A DNA stretch of 5,316 bases. It comes from an uncultured Prevotella sp. (GTDB taxonomy: Bacteria; Bacteroidota; Bacteroidia; Bacteroidales; Bacteroidaceae). Both the position numbers and the translations under genes were made by a program. Numbering within the stretch: position 1 is the stretch's first letter; each line of letters starts with the position of its first letter. Where the stretch lies: NCBI GenBank assembly GCA_937916075.1, contig CALGHW010000240.1:1-5316 (forward strand), in the 5' to 3' direction. This document shows positions 1 to 5,316 of this stretch, piece by piece. Below the pieces are notes generated by a model that saw only the letters and a program-made list of their open reading frames with translations, was not told the origin of the DNA and did not search any database.

Positions 1-1416
1 CTTGTACCAGCCAGGGCCGTCCATCAAACTGAGGGAGGCGTAGTGCTGGCTCTTTTCCGTGCCCGACGAAATGGAGATGGAGTGATTCTGCATGATGCTG
101 TTGGAGAACAGCAGATCGAACCAGTCGGTATTGCGGTATTCTTGTGTACGGAGCCAGGCGTTGCGTCCAGCGTCGGTATTGAGCACATCACCCGATGCGA
201 TGAGGCGGGCCAGTTTGCCATACACGCCGCTTTGGCTGGCATTGGCTACATCGGCAGGATTCATGTAGCCTTTCTTTTGCAACTCCTGATAGACAGACAT
301 CTGCTCTTGTGAGTTCATGATATTGAAATTGGCGTAATTGGGTTTCAGACGCACGGTGAACTCACCCGTATAGTTGACATTGGCATGTCCCTGTTTACCC
401 TTTTTGGTGTTGATGACAATCACACCGGCCATGGCGCGGGCACCGTAGATAGATGTAGCGGAACCGTCGCGGAGAATTTGGAAGCTCTCGATATCATCAG
501 CGTTCAGTCCGGCGATGGCTGATGAGAGCAGTGTCTCGGCATTACCAGAGGAAAGATTGTCGGTATTGACTTCGATGACATTATCTTGAATGACACCGTC
601 AACAATCCACAGGGGCTGGCTGTTGCCGTAGATAGAGGTGGCGCCACGCACCTGGATGCGGGGAGCTGTGCCGAAGGTGCCGGTCACGTTTTGCACGGTC
701 ACACCAGCCGCGCGTCCTTCGAGCGAGCGGCTGATGTCGGCCACTCCGTCGAGTTTGGCTTTCGAGGCGTCGATGGTGGTGGTGGAGCCGGTGAAGAGTC
801 GTTTGTCCATCTTCTGCATACCTGTAACGACCACATCGCCCAGTGTGGTGGCATCGTCCTCCAAATAGATGCTCACAGACTTGTCGGACACCTTGCGGCG
901 GTAGGTCTTCATGCCGATATAAGAATATTCAAGGGTGCTTCCTGCAGTAACATTCTCCAGGGTGTAGTGTCCTTCGCTGTCGGTCACTGTGGCGTTGGTT
1001 GTGCCCATTACCTTGACGGTGGCACCTATCAGCGGATTGCCGTAATGGTCATAGAGCCGTCCGGTAGATGTCTTCTTGCCAGGTGACGGTGCTTGCTCAC
1101 TGGAGCCTCGGTTGATATGGATGAATTTACCCTTGACGGTCATGCTGTAGGGGTGTCCGCTGAGTATTTTTCGCACGGCGTCGGGAGCCGTGGCCTTACT
1201 GAAGGTCAGTGACACACGGAGCTTGCTGAGCTCGTCATAATTGTAGTTAAGTTTGTAATAGGCTGATTGTCTTTCTACTTGCGACAGAGCTGTGGTCATG
1301 GGTACATTGTCGCATTTCAAGGATACTAAACGTCCTTGCGCCCATGCTGTCTGGATGTGTGTGAACAGCAGGAGGAAGGAGACAAGCAGTACGGTCTTGA
1401 GTCTTTCTTTTTTCAT
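1..1416 (-). CDS. SusC/RagA-family TonB-dependent outer-membrane receptor with STN signalling domain (3' end outside window)
   Basis: Open from an ATG at 1416 to the window edge: 472 codons, no stop, about half of a usual SusC-like protein (roughly 1000 residues). Seen in order: a signal peptide (basic MKKERLK, hydrophobic core, probable cleavage after AWA at residue 26); an STN-type domain (about 28-103); a carboxypeptidase-regulatory-like beta-sandwich (about 117-187, with GNPLIGATVKV); a LGDVVVTG segment (192-199); the plug (about 205-345) with RGATSIYG (257-264), the WIVDGV element (270-275) and the SusC signature DGSATSIYGARAMAGV followed by INTKKGK; then the start of the barrel. Family knowledge: such proteins import glycans or peptides through the outer membrane using TonB energy, usually with a SusD lipoprotein, which would lie beyond coordinate 1. 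The STN domain marks it as a signal transducer that contacts a FecR anti-sigma factor, and one is encoded just upstream. The substrate cannot be told. The start is supported by the signal peptide directly following it. Confidence 0.95.
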   Translation of the reverse strand, partial: MKKERLKTVLLVSFLLLFTHIQTAWAQGRLVSLKCDNVPMTTALSQVERQSAYYKLNYNYDELSKLRVSLTFSKATAPDAVRKILSGHPYSMTVKGKFIHINRGSSEQAPSPGKKTSTGRLYDHYGNPLIGATVKVMGTTNATVTDSEGHYTLENVTAGSTLEYSYIGMKTYRRKVSDKSVSIYLEDDATTLGDVVVTGMQKMDKRLFTGSTTTIDASKAKLDGVADISRSLEGRAAGVTVQNVTGTFGTAPRIQVRGATSIYGNSQPLWIVDGVIQDNVIEVNTDNLSSGNAETLLSSAIAGLNADDIESFQILRDGSATSIYGARAMAGVIVINTKKGKQGHANVNYTGEFTVRLKPNYANFNIMNSQEQMSVYQELQKKGYMNPADVANASQSGVYGKLARLIASGDVLNTDAGRNAWLRTQEYRNTDWFDLLFSNSIMQNHSISISSGTEKSQHYASLSLMDGPGWYK

Positions 1417-1502
1417 AACTTTCAATTACGTTAAACAATCCGTTTTTTATTCTCAGTATATTCTTAAAGACGATGAAATTCGATATTAGGTACCAAATTA
1501 TC

Positions 1503-1521
1503 ATATTTTCTTTAAAAATAT
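1503..1521. repeat. AT-only inverted repeat, 7-bp arms
   Basis: The arms ATATTTT (1503-1509) and AAAATAT (1515-1521) are perfect complements around a 5-nt spacer. A second short inverted repeat, TTTTAT/ATAAAA (1528-1540), lies next to it. Both are pure A/T, and such arms arise easily by chance in sequence of this composition, so function is doubtful. Confidence 0.4.
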
Positions 1522-1546
1522 CTACTTTTTTATAATAAAACAGATG

Positions 1547-1561
1547 TTTCCGTGACGGAAA
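1547..1561. repeat. 15-bp palindrome TTTCCGTGACGGAAA in the gap before the susC-like gene
   Basis: Perfect inverted repeat: 7-bp arms TTTCCGT and ACGGAAA around a single central base. It starts 23 nt after the anti-sigma stop codon. It is the only GC-containing symmetric element in an otherwise AT-rich gap, which makes chance less likely than for its neighbours. It could be a binding site for a dimeric regulator, or a short 6-bp stem with a 3-nt loop forming a weak terminator or RNA-processing point after the anti-sigma gene; the following CATCTGTTTTATT on the minus strand is only moderately T-rich. Confidence 0.55.
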
Positions 1562-1584
1562 GTCTTGTGTGTCGTCGCCATTCC

Positions 1585-2619
1585 TTATCGGATGACAAGT
1601 TCATGTTCACTGATGTGAATGTCTACACCGGCCAGGTCTGACAGGTCGCGCAGCACGTCAGTCATATTTTCCTTGCGTTCGGCCACAAAATGGAGACGCA
1701 TATCCATGTATTCCTCATTTTCGAAGACAACGGTCTTGTTATACCATCGGCCCATGTCAAGCATGATGTTGCGCAGTGTGGTGTTGTCATAATAGAATAA
1801 TCCCTCTTTGCGTTGTGTATAAGGATAGGTGTCCACCTGTGTCAGTTTGAAAGATTTGTCATTCGTCAGTGTCAGCAGGTTTCCTGGATGGAGTATAAGT
1901 TCCTGTTGGTCTTGCCCACAGTTCACCTTCACCTGTCCTTCCACCAGTGCTATTCCGGCATTTCTTTCTGAATAGGCCGTGGCGTTGAAGCTGGTGCCCA
2001 GGACTGTGGCTGTGTAATACCGGCTTTTTACGATGAAAGGATGTCGGTGGTCTTTGGCTACTTCAAAGTAGGCCTCACCTTCGAGCTTCACTTCCCTTTG
2101 TCGGCCCGTGAAGCGCTGAGGGAATTCGAGTATGCTCTCTCCATTGAGCCATACCTTGGTGCCGTCGGCCAGCGTCAGATGACATTCCTTGCCACGAGGC
2201 GTCTTGATAGCCACTATCTCGTAATCCACGTTGTGCTTTGGGTCAGCTGTTTGGTTAAACGACATACAGTCTTGGGAGAGTGGTCTTGTTTCGCCGTCGG
2301 TCGTCATGGTGATGCGGTTGGTCGCTTGCTTCTCATAAGAGATGACTTGTCGTGAGTCGTCTTTTATAGTAGTGGGCCATAACAGGAAGACAGCGGCAAT
2401 GCAAGCTGCCGCAACTAACAATATCTGCAGGGTACGCGCAAAATGGTTGGTTGTCTGTTTTGTCTCGCCTTCTGTCAAGGCTTTTAGCTTTTCCCATTCC
2501 TTGTCTATGTCGGGGCAATGGGTATGGTGGCGGGCGAAGGCTCCGTTGATGATGTCCTTCTCTTCTTCATCGGGCAACTGTCCGTTGAGATCATCAAAAA
2601 GATTAGATTCTTGGTTCAT
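1585..2619 (-). CDS. FecR-family anti-sigma factor (single-pass inner-membrane protein)
   Basis: This is a 344-residue protein, within the usual range for Bacteroidetes FecR homologues. An acidic, charged cytoplasmic N-terminus (about 1-62) should bind the sigma factor. One membrane segment follows (about 64-81, ILLVAAACIAAVFLLW). The periplasmic FecR domain spans about 139-233 and shows LADGTKVWLNGES, the EGEAYFEVAKD segment, HPFIVKS and VLGTSFNATAY. A C-terminal DUF4974/STN-like domain (about 275-343) begins at FYYDNTTLRNIM. Family role: it holds the cognate ECF sigma factor at the membrane and releases or activates it when the outer-membrane transducer is occupied. It lies 40 nt after the sigma gene, so the two are probably co-transcribed, and it precedes the STN-containing receptor, its likely partner. 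The ATG start gives a complete N-terminal sigma-binding region; no Shine-Dalgarno sequence is visible. The protein appears intact. Confidence 0.95.
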   Translation of the reverse strand: MNQESNLFDDLNGQLPDEEEKDIINGAFARHHTHCPDIDKEWEKLKALTEGETKQTTNHFARTLQILLVAAACIAAVFLLWPTTIKDDSRQVISYEKQATNRITMTTDGETRPLSQDCMSFNQTADPKHNVDYEIVAIKTPRGKECHLTLADGTKVWLNGESILEFPQRFTGRQREVKLEGEAYFEVAKDHRHPFIVKSRYYTATVLGTSFNATAYSERNAGIALVEGQVKVNCGQDQQELILHPGNLLTLTNDKSFKLTQVDTYPYTQRKEGLFYYDNTTLRNIMLDMGRWYNKTVVFENEEYMDMRLHFVAERKENMTDVLRDLSDLAGVDIHISEHELVIR

Positions 2620-2659
2620 GAGGTAGTTCTTTTATTTAAAAGACACGGTGTGCTTGTGT

Positions 2660-3181
2660 TTAGGTACCGGAAAGATGTTTATCTGTGTTAAAATGCCGGC
2701 GTAAAGTGGCCATGGCCTTTACGATATGCTTCTTCACGCCGTTGACAGAGATGTTGAGTTCTTGGGCTACGTCCGCATAGGTGCGGTGCTGGTAGTAGCA
2801 CTGTTCGAGCACGTAGCGTGTGCGTTCGGGTAACAGGCTTATTTCCTTTTCAATGGCTCGGATTTTCATTTCACGTTGTTGCCATTGCCCTTCTGTCTCG
2901 GCAGGTATGCGGGTCAGTGCGGCTTCTTCTACAGCCTCTGTGCGTTTTTGTTGGCGAAGCAGAGTGATGCAGCGGTTGCGGATGCTGACCATCAGGTAGC
3001 TCACCTGTTTGGTGGAGTCTACCGTCTGTCGGTTTTTCCATAAGGCCATAAAACTTTCGCTCACGATGTCGCGTGAGGTTTCTTCGTCGTGTGTGATTTG
3101 AAAAGCGAAATGATAACATTGAGAATAATGTTCACGAAATAGTTTTTCAAAATCATTTTCGCCAAAGTTTTCCATCTTCAT
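2660..3181 (-). CDS. ECF-family RNA polymerase sigma-70 factor (Bacteroidetes type)
   Basis: From the ATG at 3181 the product is 173 residues, typical of ECF factors. Sigma region 2 covers about 11-80 (FEKLFREHYSQCYHFAF, then DEETSRDIVSESFMALWKN, ending near RNRCITLLRQQK). Region 4 covers about 107-163, with LLPERTRYVLEQCYYQ and the helix-turn-helix TYADVAQELNISVNGVKKHI for -35 recognition. No region 3 is present, as expected. The frame stays open upstream to a TTG at 3289, but those 36 codons show no family similarity and begin inside the hairpin after folA, so I reject that start. An ATG two codons further in (3175) is an equally possible start. The gene sits 40 nt before the FecR-like anti-sigma gene and probably directs transcription of the SusC-like receptor. 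No recognisable promoter or Shine-Dalgarno sequence precedes it. Confidence 0.93.
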   Translation of the reverse strand: MKMENFGENDFEKLFREHYSQCYHFAFQITHDEETSRDIVSESFMALWKNRQTVDSTKQVSYLMVSIRNRCITLLRQQKRTEAVEEAALTRIPAETEGQWQQREMKIRAIEKEISLLPERTRYVLEQCYYQHRTYADVAQELNISVNGVKKHIVKAMATLRRHFNTDKHLSGT

Positions 3182-3280
3182 GTGTATAAGAAGTGCATAA
3201 AAGCTGGTTTGTAGATTTGCGATGGCTTTACTTGCTGTCAGCAGTGGTATTATGGATTGCGGTTGTGTTTTTACATTATT
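3182..3280 (-). promoter_or_regulatory. Leader region of the sigma/anti-sigma operon (promoter position unresolved)
   Basis: These 99 nt lie between the folA hairpin and the chosen sigma-factor start. Because the hairpin probably stops upstream transcription, a promoter for the sigma/anti-sigma pair is expected here, but I find no match to the Bacteroidetes TTTG / TAnnTTTG consensus on the minus strand. A six-codon reading frame (ATG at 3198) ends in a TGA that overlaps the ATG at 3181. The call rests on position only. Confidence 0.3.
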
Positions 3281-3342
3281 AAAGAGCAAAGATCCCTATA
3301 CCTGTTCCTTTGATGTGTGGCAATAGGGATTCTTTGCTCTTT
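3281..3342 (-). terminator. Long hairpin after folA, probable intrinsic terminator of the rprY-thyA-folA transcript
   Basis: AAAGAGCAAAGATCCCTATA (3281-3300) pairs with 3322-3342, whose reverse complement is AAAGAGCAAAGA, an extra A, then TCCCTAT. That gives about 19 base pairs with one bulged base and a loop of about 20 nt. It begins four bases after the folA stop codon. On the minus strand the 3' arm ends in CTTTGCTCTTT followed by AATAATG, so the U tract is mostly inside the stem; read on the plus strand the arm is followed by GTTTTC. A-rich and U-rich arm ends are common in bidirectional terminators. It also insulates the sigma gene from folA read-through, and could act as an attenuator there. 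Confidence 0.75.
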
Positions 3343-3346
3343 GTTT

Positions 3347-3832
3347 TCACTTGGATGGCTCATAGTCCACGAAGGCATAGCGGTAATGGTGCTTCTCGTC
3401 CGTGCCATGTTCCTCGCGGCTCACTTCTTTCCAGGTGTCATATGGCGGAAAGAAGGCGTCACATCCTTCAGGCATGTCGTCAATCTCTGTCAGGCAGAGC
3501 CGGTCGGCTTTGTGGATGGCTTGCTCATACACACTGGCTCCCCCGATGATGTAGATGTCCTCGTCGGGGCGACAGTGGGCAAGTGCCTCGTCGAGCGACG
3601 GGAAACACTCGCATCCGGGAAGCTCCTTGACCGTGCGGCTCAACACTACGTTGCGACGGTTGGGCAAGGCTCCTTTGGGGAGCGACCTGAACGTGTTGTG
3701 CCCCATGATGATGGTGTGGCCTGTGGTGAGCGACTTGAAGCGCTTCAGGTCATTGGGCAACCAGTACACCAACTTGTTTTCCTTGCCGATGGCACGGTTG
3801 CGTGCCACGGCGGCTATGATGTTGATTCTCAT
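3347..3832 (-). CDS. folA: Dihydrofolate reductase
   Basis: This cytoplasmic enzyme reduces dihydrofolate to tetrahydrofolate with NADPH, restoring the cofactor oxidised by thymidylate synthase, and is the target of trimethoprim. The 161-residue product matches the usual bacterial length (about 160). Family motifs are clear: an N-terminal beta strand INIIAAVARNRAIGKEN containing the flexible loop region, WLPNDLKRFK with W24 and the catalytic acid D28, the cofactor-binding IMGHNTFRSLP, the LPNRRNVVLSR strand, and IIGGASVYEQAI with the paired glycines at 97-98. One oddity is H45, where most homologues have the Arg of MGRxT that contacts the 2'-phosphate of NADPH. The gene starts 25 nt after the thyA stop, consistent with one transcript for the dTMP cycle, and is followed at once by a hairpin terminator. 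The ATG at 3832 gives the expected N-terminus. Confidence 0.97.
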   Translation of the reverse strand: MRINIIAAVARNRAIGKENKLVYWLPNDLKRFKSLTTGHTIIMGHNTFRSLPKGALPNRRNVVLSRTVKELPGCECFPSLDEALAHCRPDEDIYIIGGASVYEQAIHKADRLCLTEIDDMPEGCDAFFPPYDTWKEVSREEHGTDEKHHYRYAFVDYEPSK

Positions 3833-3857
3833 GCTTGTCTGTCTCTGTTAAGTTTCT

Positions 3858-4652
3858 CTATACACTCACGGTGGCGGCGATGTGCGGCCAGGGGTCATAT
3901 CCCTCAAGCTGGAAGTCCTCATAGCGGAAACTGAAGATGTCCTTCACGTCGGGATTGATTTTCATCGTCGGCAGCGGCCGTGGCGTGCGGGTCAGCTGCA
4001 GGCGGGCCTGTTCCAGGTGGTTGAGGTAGAGGTGAGTGTCGCCTGTGGTGTGGATAAACTCACCGGGCTGCAAGCCCGTCACCTGAGCCATCATCTGGAG
4101 CAACAAGGCGTATGAGGCGATGTTGAACGGAACGCCCAGGAAGGTGTCGGCCGACCGCTGGTAGAGCTGGAGACTCAGGCGGCCGTCGGCCACGTAGAAT
4201 TGAAACAGGCAATGGCATGGCGGAAGAGCCATCTCGTCCACCTCGGCCACATTCCATGCGCTCACAATCATGCGGCGGGAGTTGGGGTTGTTTTTGATTT
4301 GGTCCACCACATTTTTGATTTGGTCGATGGTGCCGCCCCGGTAGTCGGGCCACGACCGCCATTGGTGGCCGTATACAGGTCCCAGCTCACCGTTGGCGTC
4401 GGCCCATTCGTTCCATATCCTCACGCCGTGCTCCTGTAGCCAGTGGACATTGGTGTCGCCCCTCAGAAACCACAGCAACTCATAGATAATGGATTTCAAG
4501 TGCAGCTTCTTGGTGGTCAGCAGCGGGAATCCGTCTGCCATATTAAATCGCATCTGGTTGCCAAACACGCTTAGCGTTCCTGTCCCCGTGCGGTCACCTT
4601 TCTGCACGCCCTCCGTCAAGATACGGTCGAGCAGGTCTAAATATTGTCTCAT
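3858..4652 (-). CDS. thyA: Thymidylate synthase
   Basis: This enzyme methylates dUMP to dTMP using 5,10-methylene-tetrahydrofolate, releasing dihydrofolate that the next gene product (FolA) recycles. The protein is 264 residues, the same length as E. coli ThyA, and the landmarks fall at matching numbers: R21 in DRTGTGTLSVFG, the R126-R127 phosphate-binding pair in NSRRMIVSAWN, the nucleophile C146 in MALPPCHCLFQFYV, QRSADTFLGVPFNIASY with D169 and N177, and H207/Y209 in the HTTGDTHLYLNH segment. It ends in hydrophobic TVSV. The ATG directly follows the TAA stop of the response regulator with no gap, implying co-transcription and probably translational coupling. A 14-nt direct repeat inside the gene encodes DQIKN twice, seven residues apart (110-114 and 117-121), without changing the protein length. 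The gene looks complete and functional. Confidence 0.98.
   Translation of the reverse strand: MRQYLDLLDRILTEGVQKGDRTGTGTLSVFGNQMRFNMADGFPLLTTKKLHLKSIIYELLWFLRGDTNVHWLQEHGVRIWNEWADANGELGPVYGHQWRSWPDYRGGTIDQIKNVVDQIKNNPNSRRMIVSAWNVAEVDEMALPPCHCLFQFYVADGRLSLQLYQRSADTFLGVPFNIASYALLLQMMAQVTGLQPGEFIHTTGDTHLYLNHLEQARLQLTRTPRPLPTMKINPDVKDIFSFRYEDFQLEGYDPWPHIAATVSV
4291..4325. repeat. 14-nt direct repeat inside thyA
   Basis: TTTTTGATTTGGTC occurs at 4291-4304 and again at 4312-4325, exactly 21 nt (seven codons) apart and in frame. Both copies encode DQIKN within ThyA. The protein keeps the standard 264-residue length, so this is not a recent insertion; it probably reflects similar residues and codon choice along one helix. 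Confidence 0.6.
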
Positions 4653-5316
4653 TTAGTCCTCGTCGGGTGTAATCAGCTTGTAGCCCTTGCCGTGGATGTT
4701 GATAATCTCGATTTGGTCGTCGTCTTTGAGGTGCTTGCGCAGCTTGGTGATATACACGTCCATGGAGCGTGCGTTGAAGTAGTTGTCATCAATCCAGATG
4801 GTCTTCAGGGCGAAGTCACGCTGCAGAATCTCGTTGGCGTGGCTGCAGAGCAGTGCCAGCAGTTCGTTCTCCTTGGTGGTGAGCTTGGTTTGTTTCTCGC
4901 CGATGGTGAGGAGCTGCTTCTGGGTGTCGAAGGTGAAGCGTCCGATGTGGTAGACGGTGCTCTCCTTGCTCTTCTTGCCACGTACACGGCGCAGGATAGC
5001 CTCTATACGGAACACGAGCTCTTCCATGGAGAAAGGCTTGGTGATATAGTCGTCGGCTCCAATCTTGAAACCTTCGAGGATGTCCTCTTTCAGGGTCTTG
5101 GCTGTGAGGAAAATGATAGGTATCTCGGCGTTGGCCGAACGGATTTCCTGTGCCAGGGTGAAGCCGTCTTTCTTCGGCATCATCACGTCGAGCACGCAGA
5201 TGTCAAACTTGCTTTTCAGGAAAGCCTTGTAGCCTGCCTCACCGTCGGGGCAAAGCTCGGCCTGATAGCCTTTGGCGGCCAGGTACTCGCGGAGCAACAT
5301 GCCCAGGTTCTCATCG
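4653..5316 (-). CDS. rprY: OmpR/PhoB-type response regulator, RprY-like (5' end outside window)
   Basis: This is a two-component DNA-binding regulator, phosphorylated by a sensor kinase (RprX in Bacteroides) that is not in the window. The frame continues past the internal ATG at 5300 to the edge, adding DENLG; this is the end of the receiver's first strand and acidic pocket, so the real start lies outside. Numbered from the ATG at 5300: phosphoacceptor D38 in VLDVMMPKKDG, T66 in FLTAKT, Y85 and K88 in DDYITKPFS, and linker RRVRGKKSKES. The winged-helix effector domain covers about 117-212, with KLTTKENELLALL, the ARSMDVYITKLRKHL recognition helix and the HGKGYKLI wing. The match to RprY-type sequences is close over the whole visible length. 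The TAA stop abuts the thyA ATG, so the regulator shares a transcript with dTMP synthesis genes. Its target genes cannot be told from here. Confidence 0.93.
   Translation of the reverse strand, partial: DENLGMLLREYLAAKGYQAELCPDGEAGYKAFLKSKFDICVLDVMMPKKDGFTLAQEIRSANAEIPIIFLTAKTLKEDILEGFKIGADDYITKPFSMEELVFRIEAILRRVRGKKSKESTVYHIGRFTFDTQKQLLTIGEKQTKLTTKENELLALLCSHANEILQRDFALKTIWIDDNYFNARSMDVYITKLRKHLKDDDQIEIINIHGKGYKLITPDED

Larger units (their letters stand above)
1417..1584 (-). promoter_or_regulatory. AT-rich intergenic region, probable promoter region of the susC-like gene
   Basis: This 168-nt gene-free gap separates the anti-sigma gene from the receptor gene, much longer than the 40-nt gap between sigma and anti-sigma. 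It is strongly AT-rich and contains three consecutive inverted repeats. A TAATTTG element (minus strand, 1500 to 1494) resembles the Bacteroidetes housekeeping -7 box TAnnTTTG but is one base short and has no matching TTTG at the expected upstream spacing, so I do not call it a promoter. By analogy with other sigma/FecR/SusC cassettes, the promoter recognised by the neighbouring ECF sigma factor should lie here. The role is inferred from position; no transcription start can be read from the sequence. Confidence 0.45.

Noticed and set aside
43..1086. Several plus-strand open frames of 76-166 codons across the left third of the window
   Set aside because: They lie antisense to the SusC-like gene, which has continuous family motifs over all 472 codons; the plus-strand products show no recognisable domain.
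1247..1504. 85-codon minus-strand frame starting in the gap before the susC-like gene
   Set aside because: It runs out of frame into the receptor's signal peptide and STN coding region, and its product looks like translated AT-rich intergenic DNA followed by a shifted frame.
2629..2642. Short inverted repeat CTTTTA/TAAAAG between sigma and anti-sigma genes
   Set aside because: The arms are only six bases, nearly pure A/T, with a two-base centre; too weak for a terminator and expected by chance.
1486..2668. TTAGGTACC present at both 1486-1494 and 2660-2668
   Set aside because: The second copy is the end of the sigma coding sequence with its stop codon; a 9-nt match does not need a functional explanation.
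3178..3198. Six-codon frame (MHFLYT) whose TGA overlaps the sigma-factor ATG
   Set aside because: An ATGA overlap could couple translation, but a frame this short without a ribosome binding site is expected by chance; conservation would be needed.
3212..3219. Plus-strand TAGATTTG matching the Bacteroidetes -7 box TAnnTTTG
   Set aside because: There is no TTTG at the proper -33 spacing and no plus-strand gene downstream; it would drive transcription antisense to folA.
3317..3934. 205-codon plus-strand frame across folA
   Set aside because: It is antisense to folA, whose catalytic and cofactor motifs are complete; the frame is long because of codon bias in the real gene.
4060..4362. 100-codon minus-strand frame inside thyA
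   Set aside because: It is a shifted frame within a complete thyA with all catalytic residues; the product is Arg/Pro-rich and without a recognisable domain.

Overview
The window is typical of a Bacteroidetes chromosome, most likely order Bacteroidales (Bacteroides/Prevotella-like). The evidence is a SusC/RagA-type TonB-dependent receptor, a FecR-like anti-sigma factor with a DUF4974-type C-terminus, a Bacteroidetes-style ECF sigma factor and an RprY-type response regulator. Recognisable Shine-Dalgarno sequences are absent before the genes, as is usual in this phylum. Every supported gene lies on the minus strand, so transcription runs from high to low coordinates. Genus and species cannot be fixed from the sequence alone.

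Upstream block (5316 to 3347): the 3' part of a response regulator (rprY-like, 5' end outside the window), then thyA (thymidylate synthase), then folA (dihydrofolate reductase). The rprY stop codon TAA directly abuts the thyA ATG and only 25 nt separate thyA from folA, so these three read as one operon. ThyA makes dTMP and turns methylene-THF into dihydrofolate; FolA reduces that dihydrofolate back to THF. A long, nearly perfect hairpin (3281-3342) follows folA within a few bases of its stop and probably terminates this transcript.

Downstream block (3181 to 1): an ECF sigma factor, a membrane-anchored FecR-like anti-sigma factor 40 nt further on, then a 168-nt AT-rich gap, then the first 472 codons of a SusC-like outer-membrane receptor that runs off the left edge. 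The receptor keeps an N-terminal STN signalling domain between its signal peptide and its carboxypeptidase-regulatory-like domain. Together the three form a trans-envelope signalling circuit: ligand import at the outer membrane is sensed by the STN domain, passed to periplasmic FecR, and releases the sigma factor to transcribe the receptor operon. A SusD-like partner and perhaps substrate-processing genes are expected beyond coordinate 1. The substrate cannot be inferred.

No RNA genes, CRISPR arrays, insertion sequences or phage genes were seen. The architecture is a known type; the less-explained parts are the palindrome-rich gap before susC, the hairpin before the sigma gene, and a His at a normally Arg cofactor-binding position in FolA.
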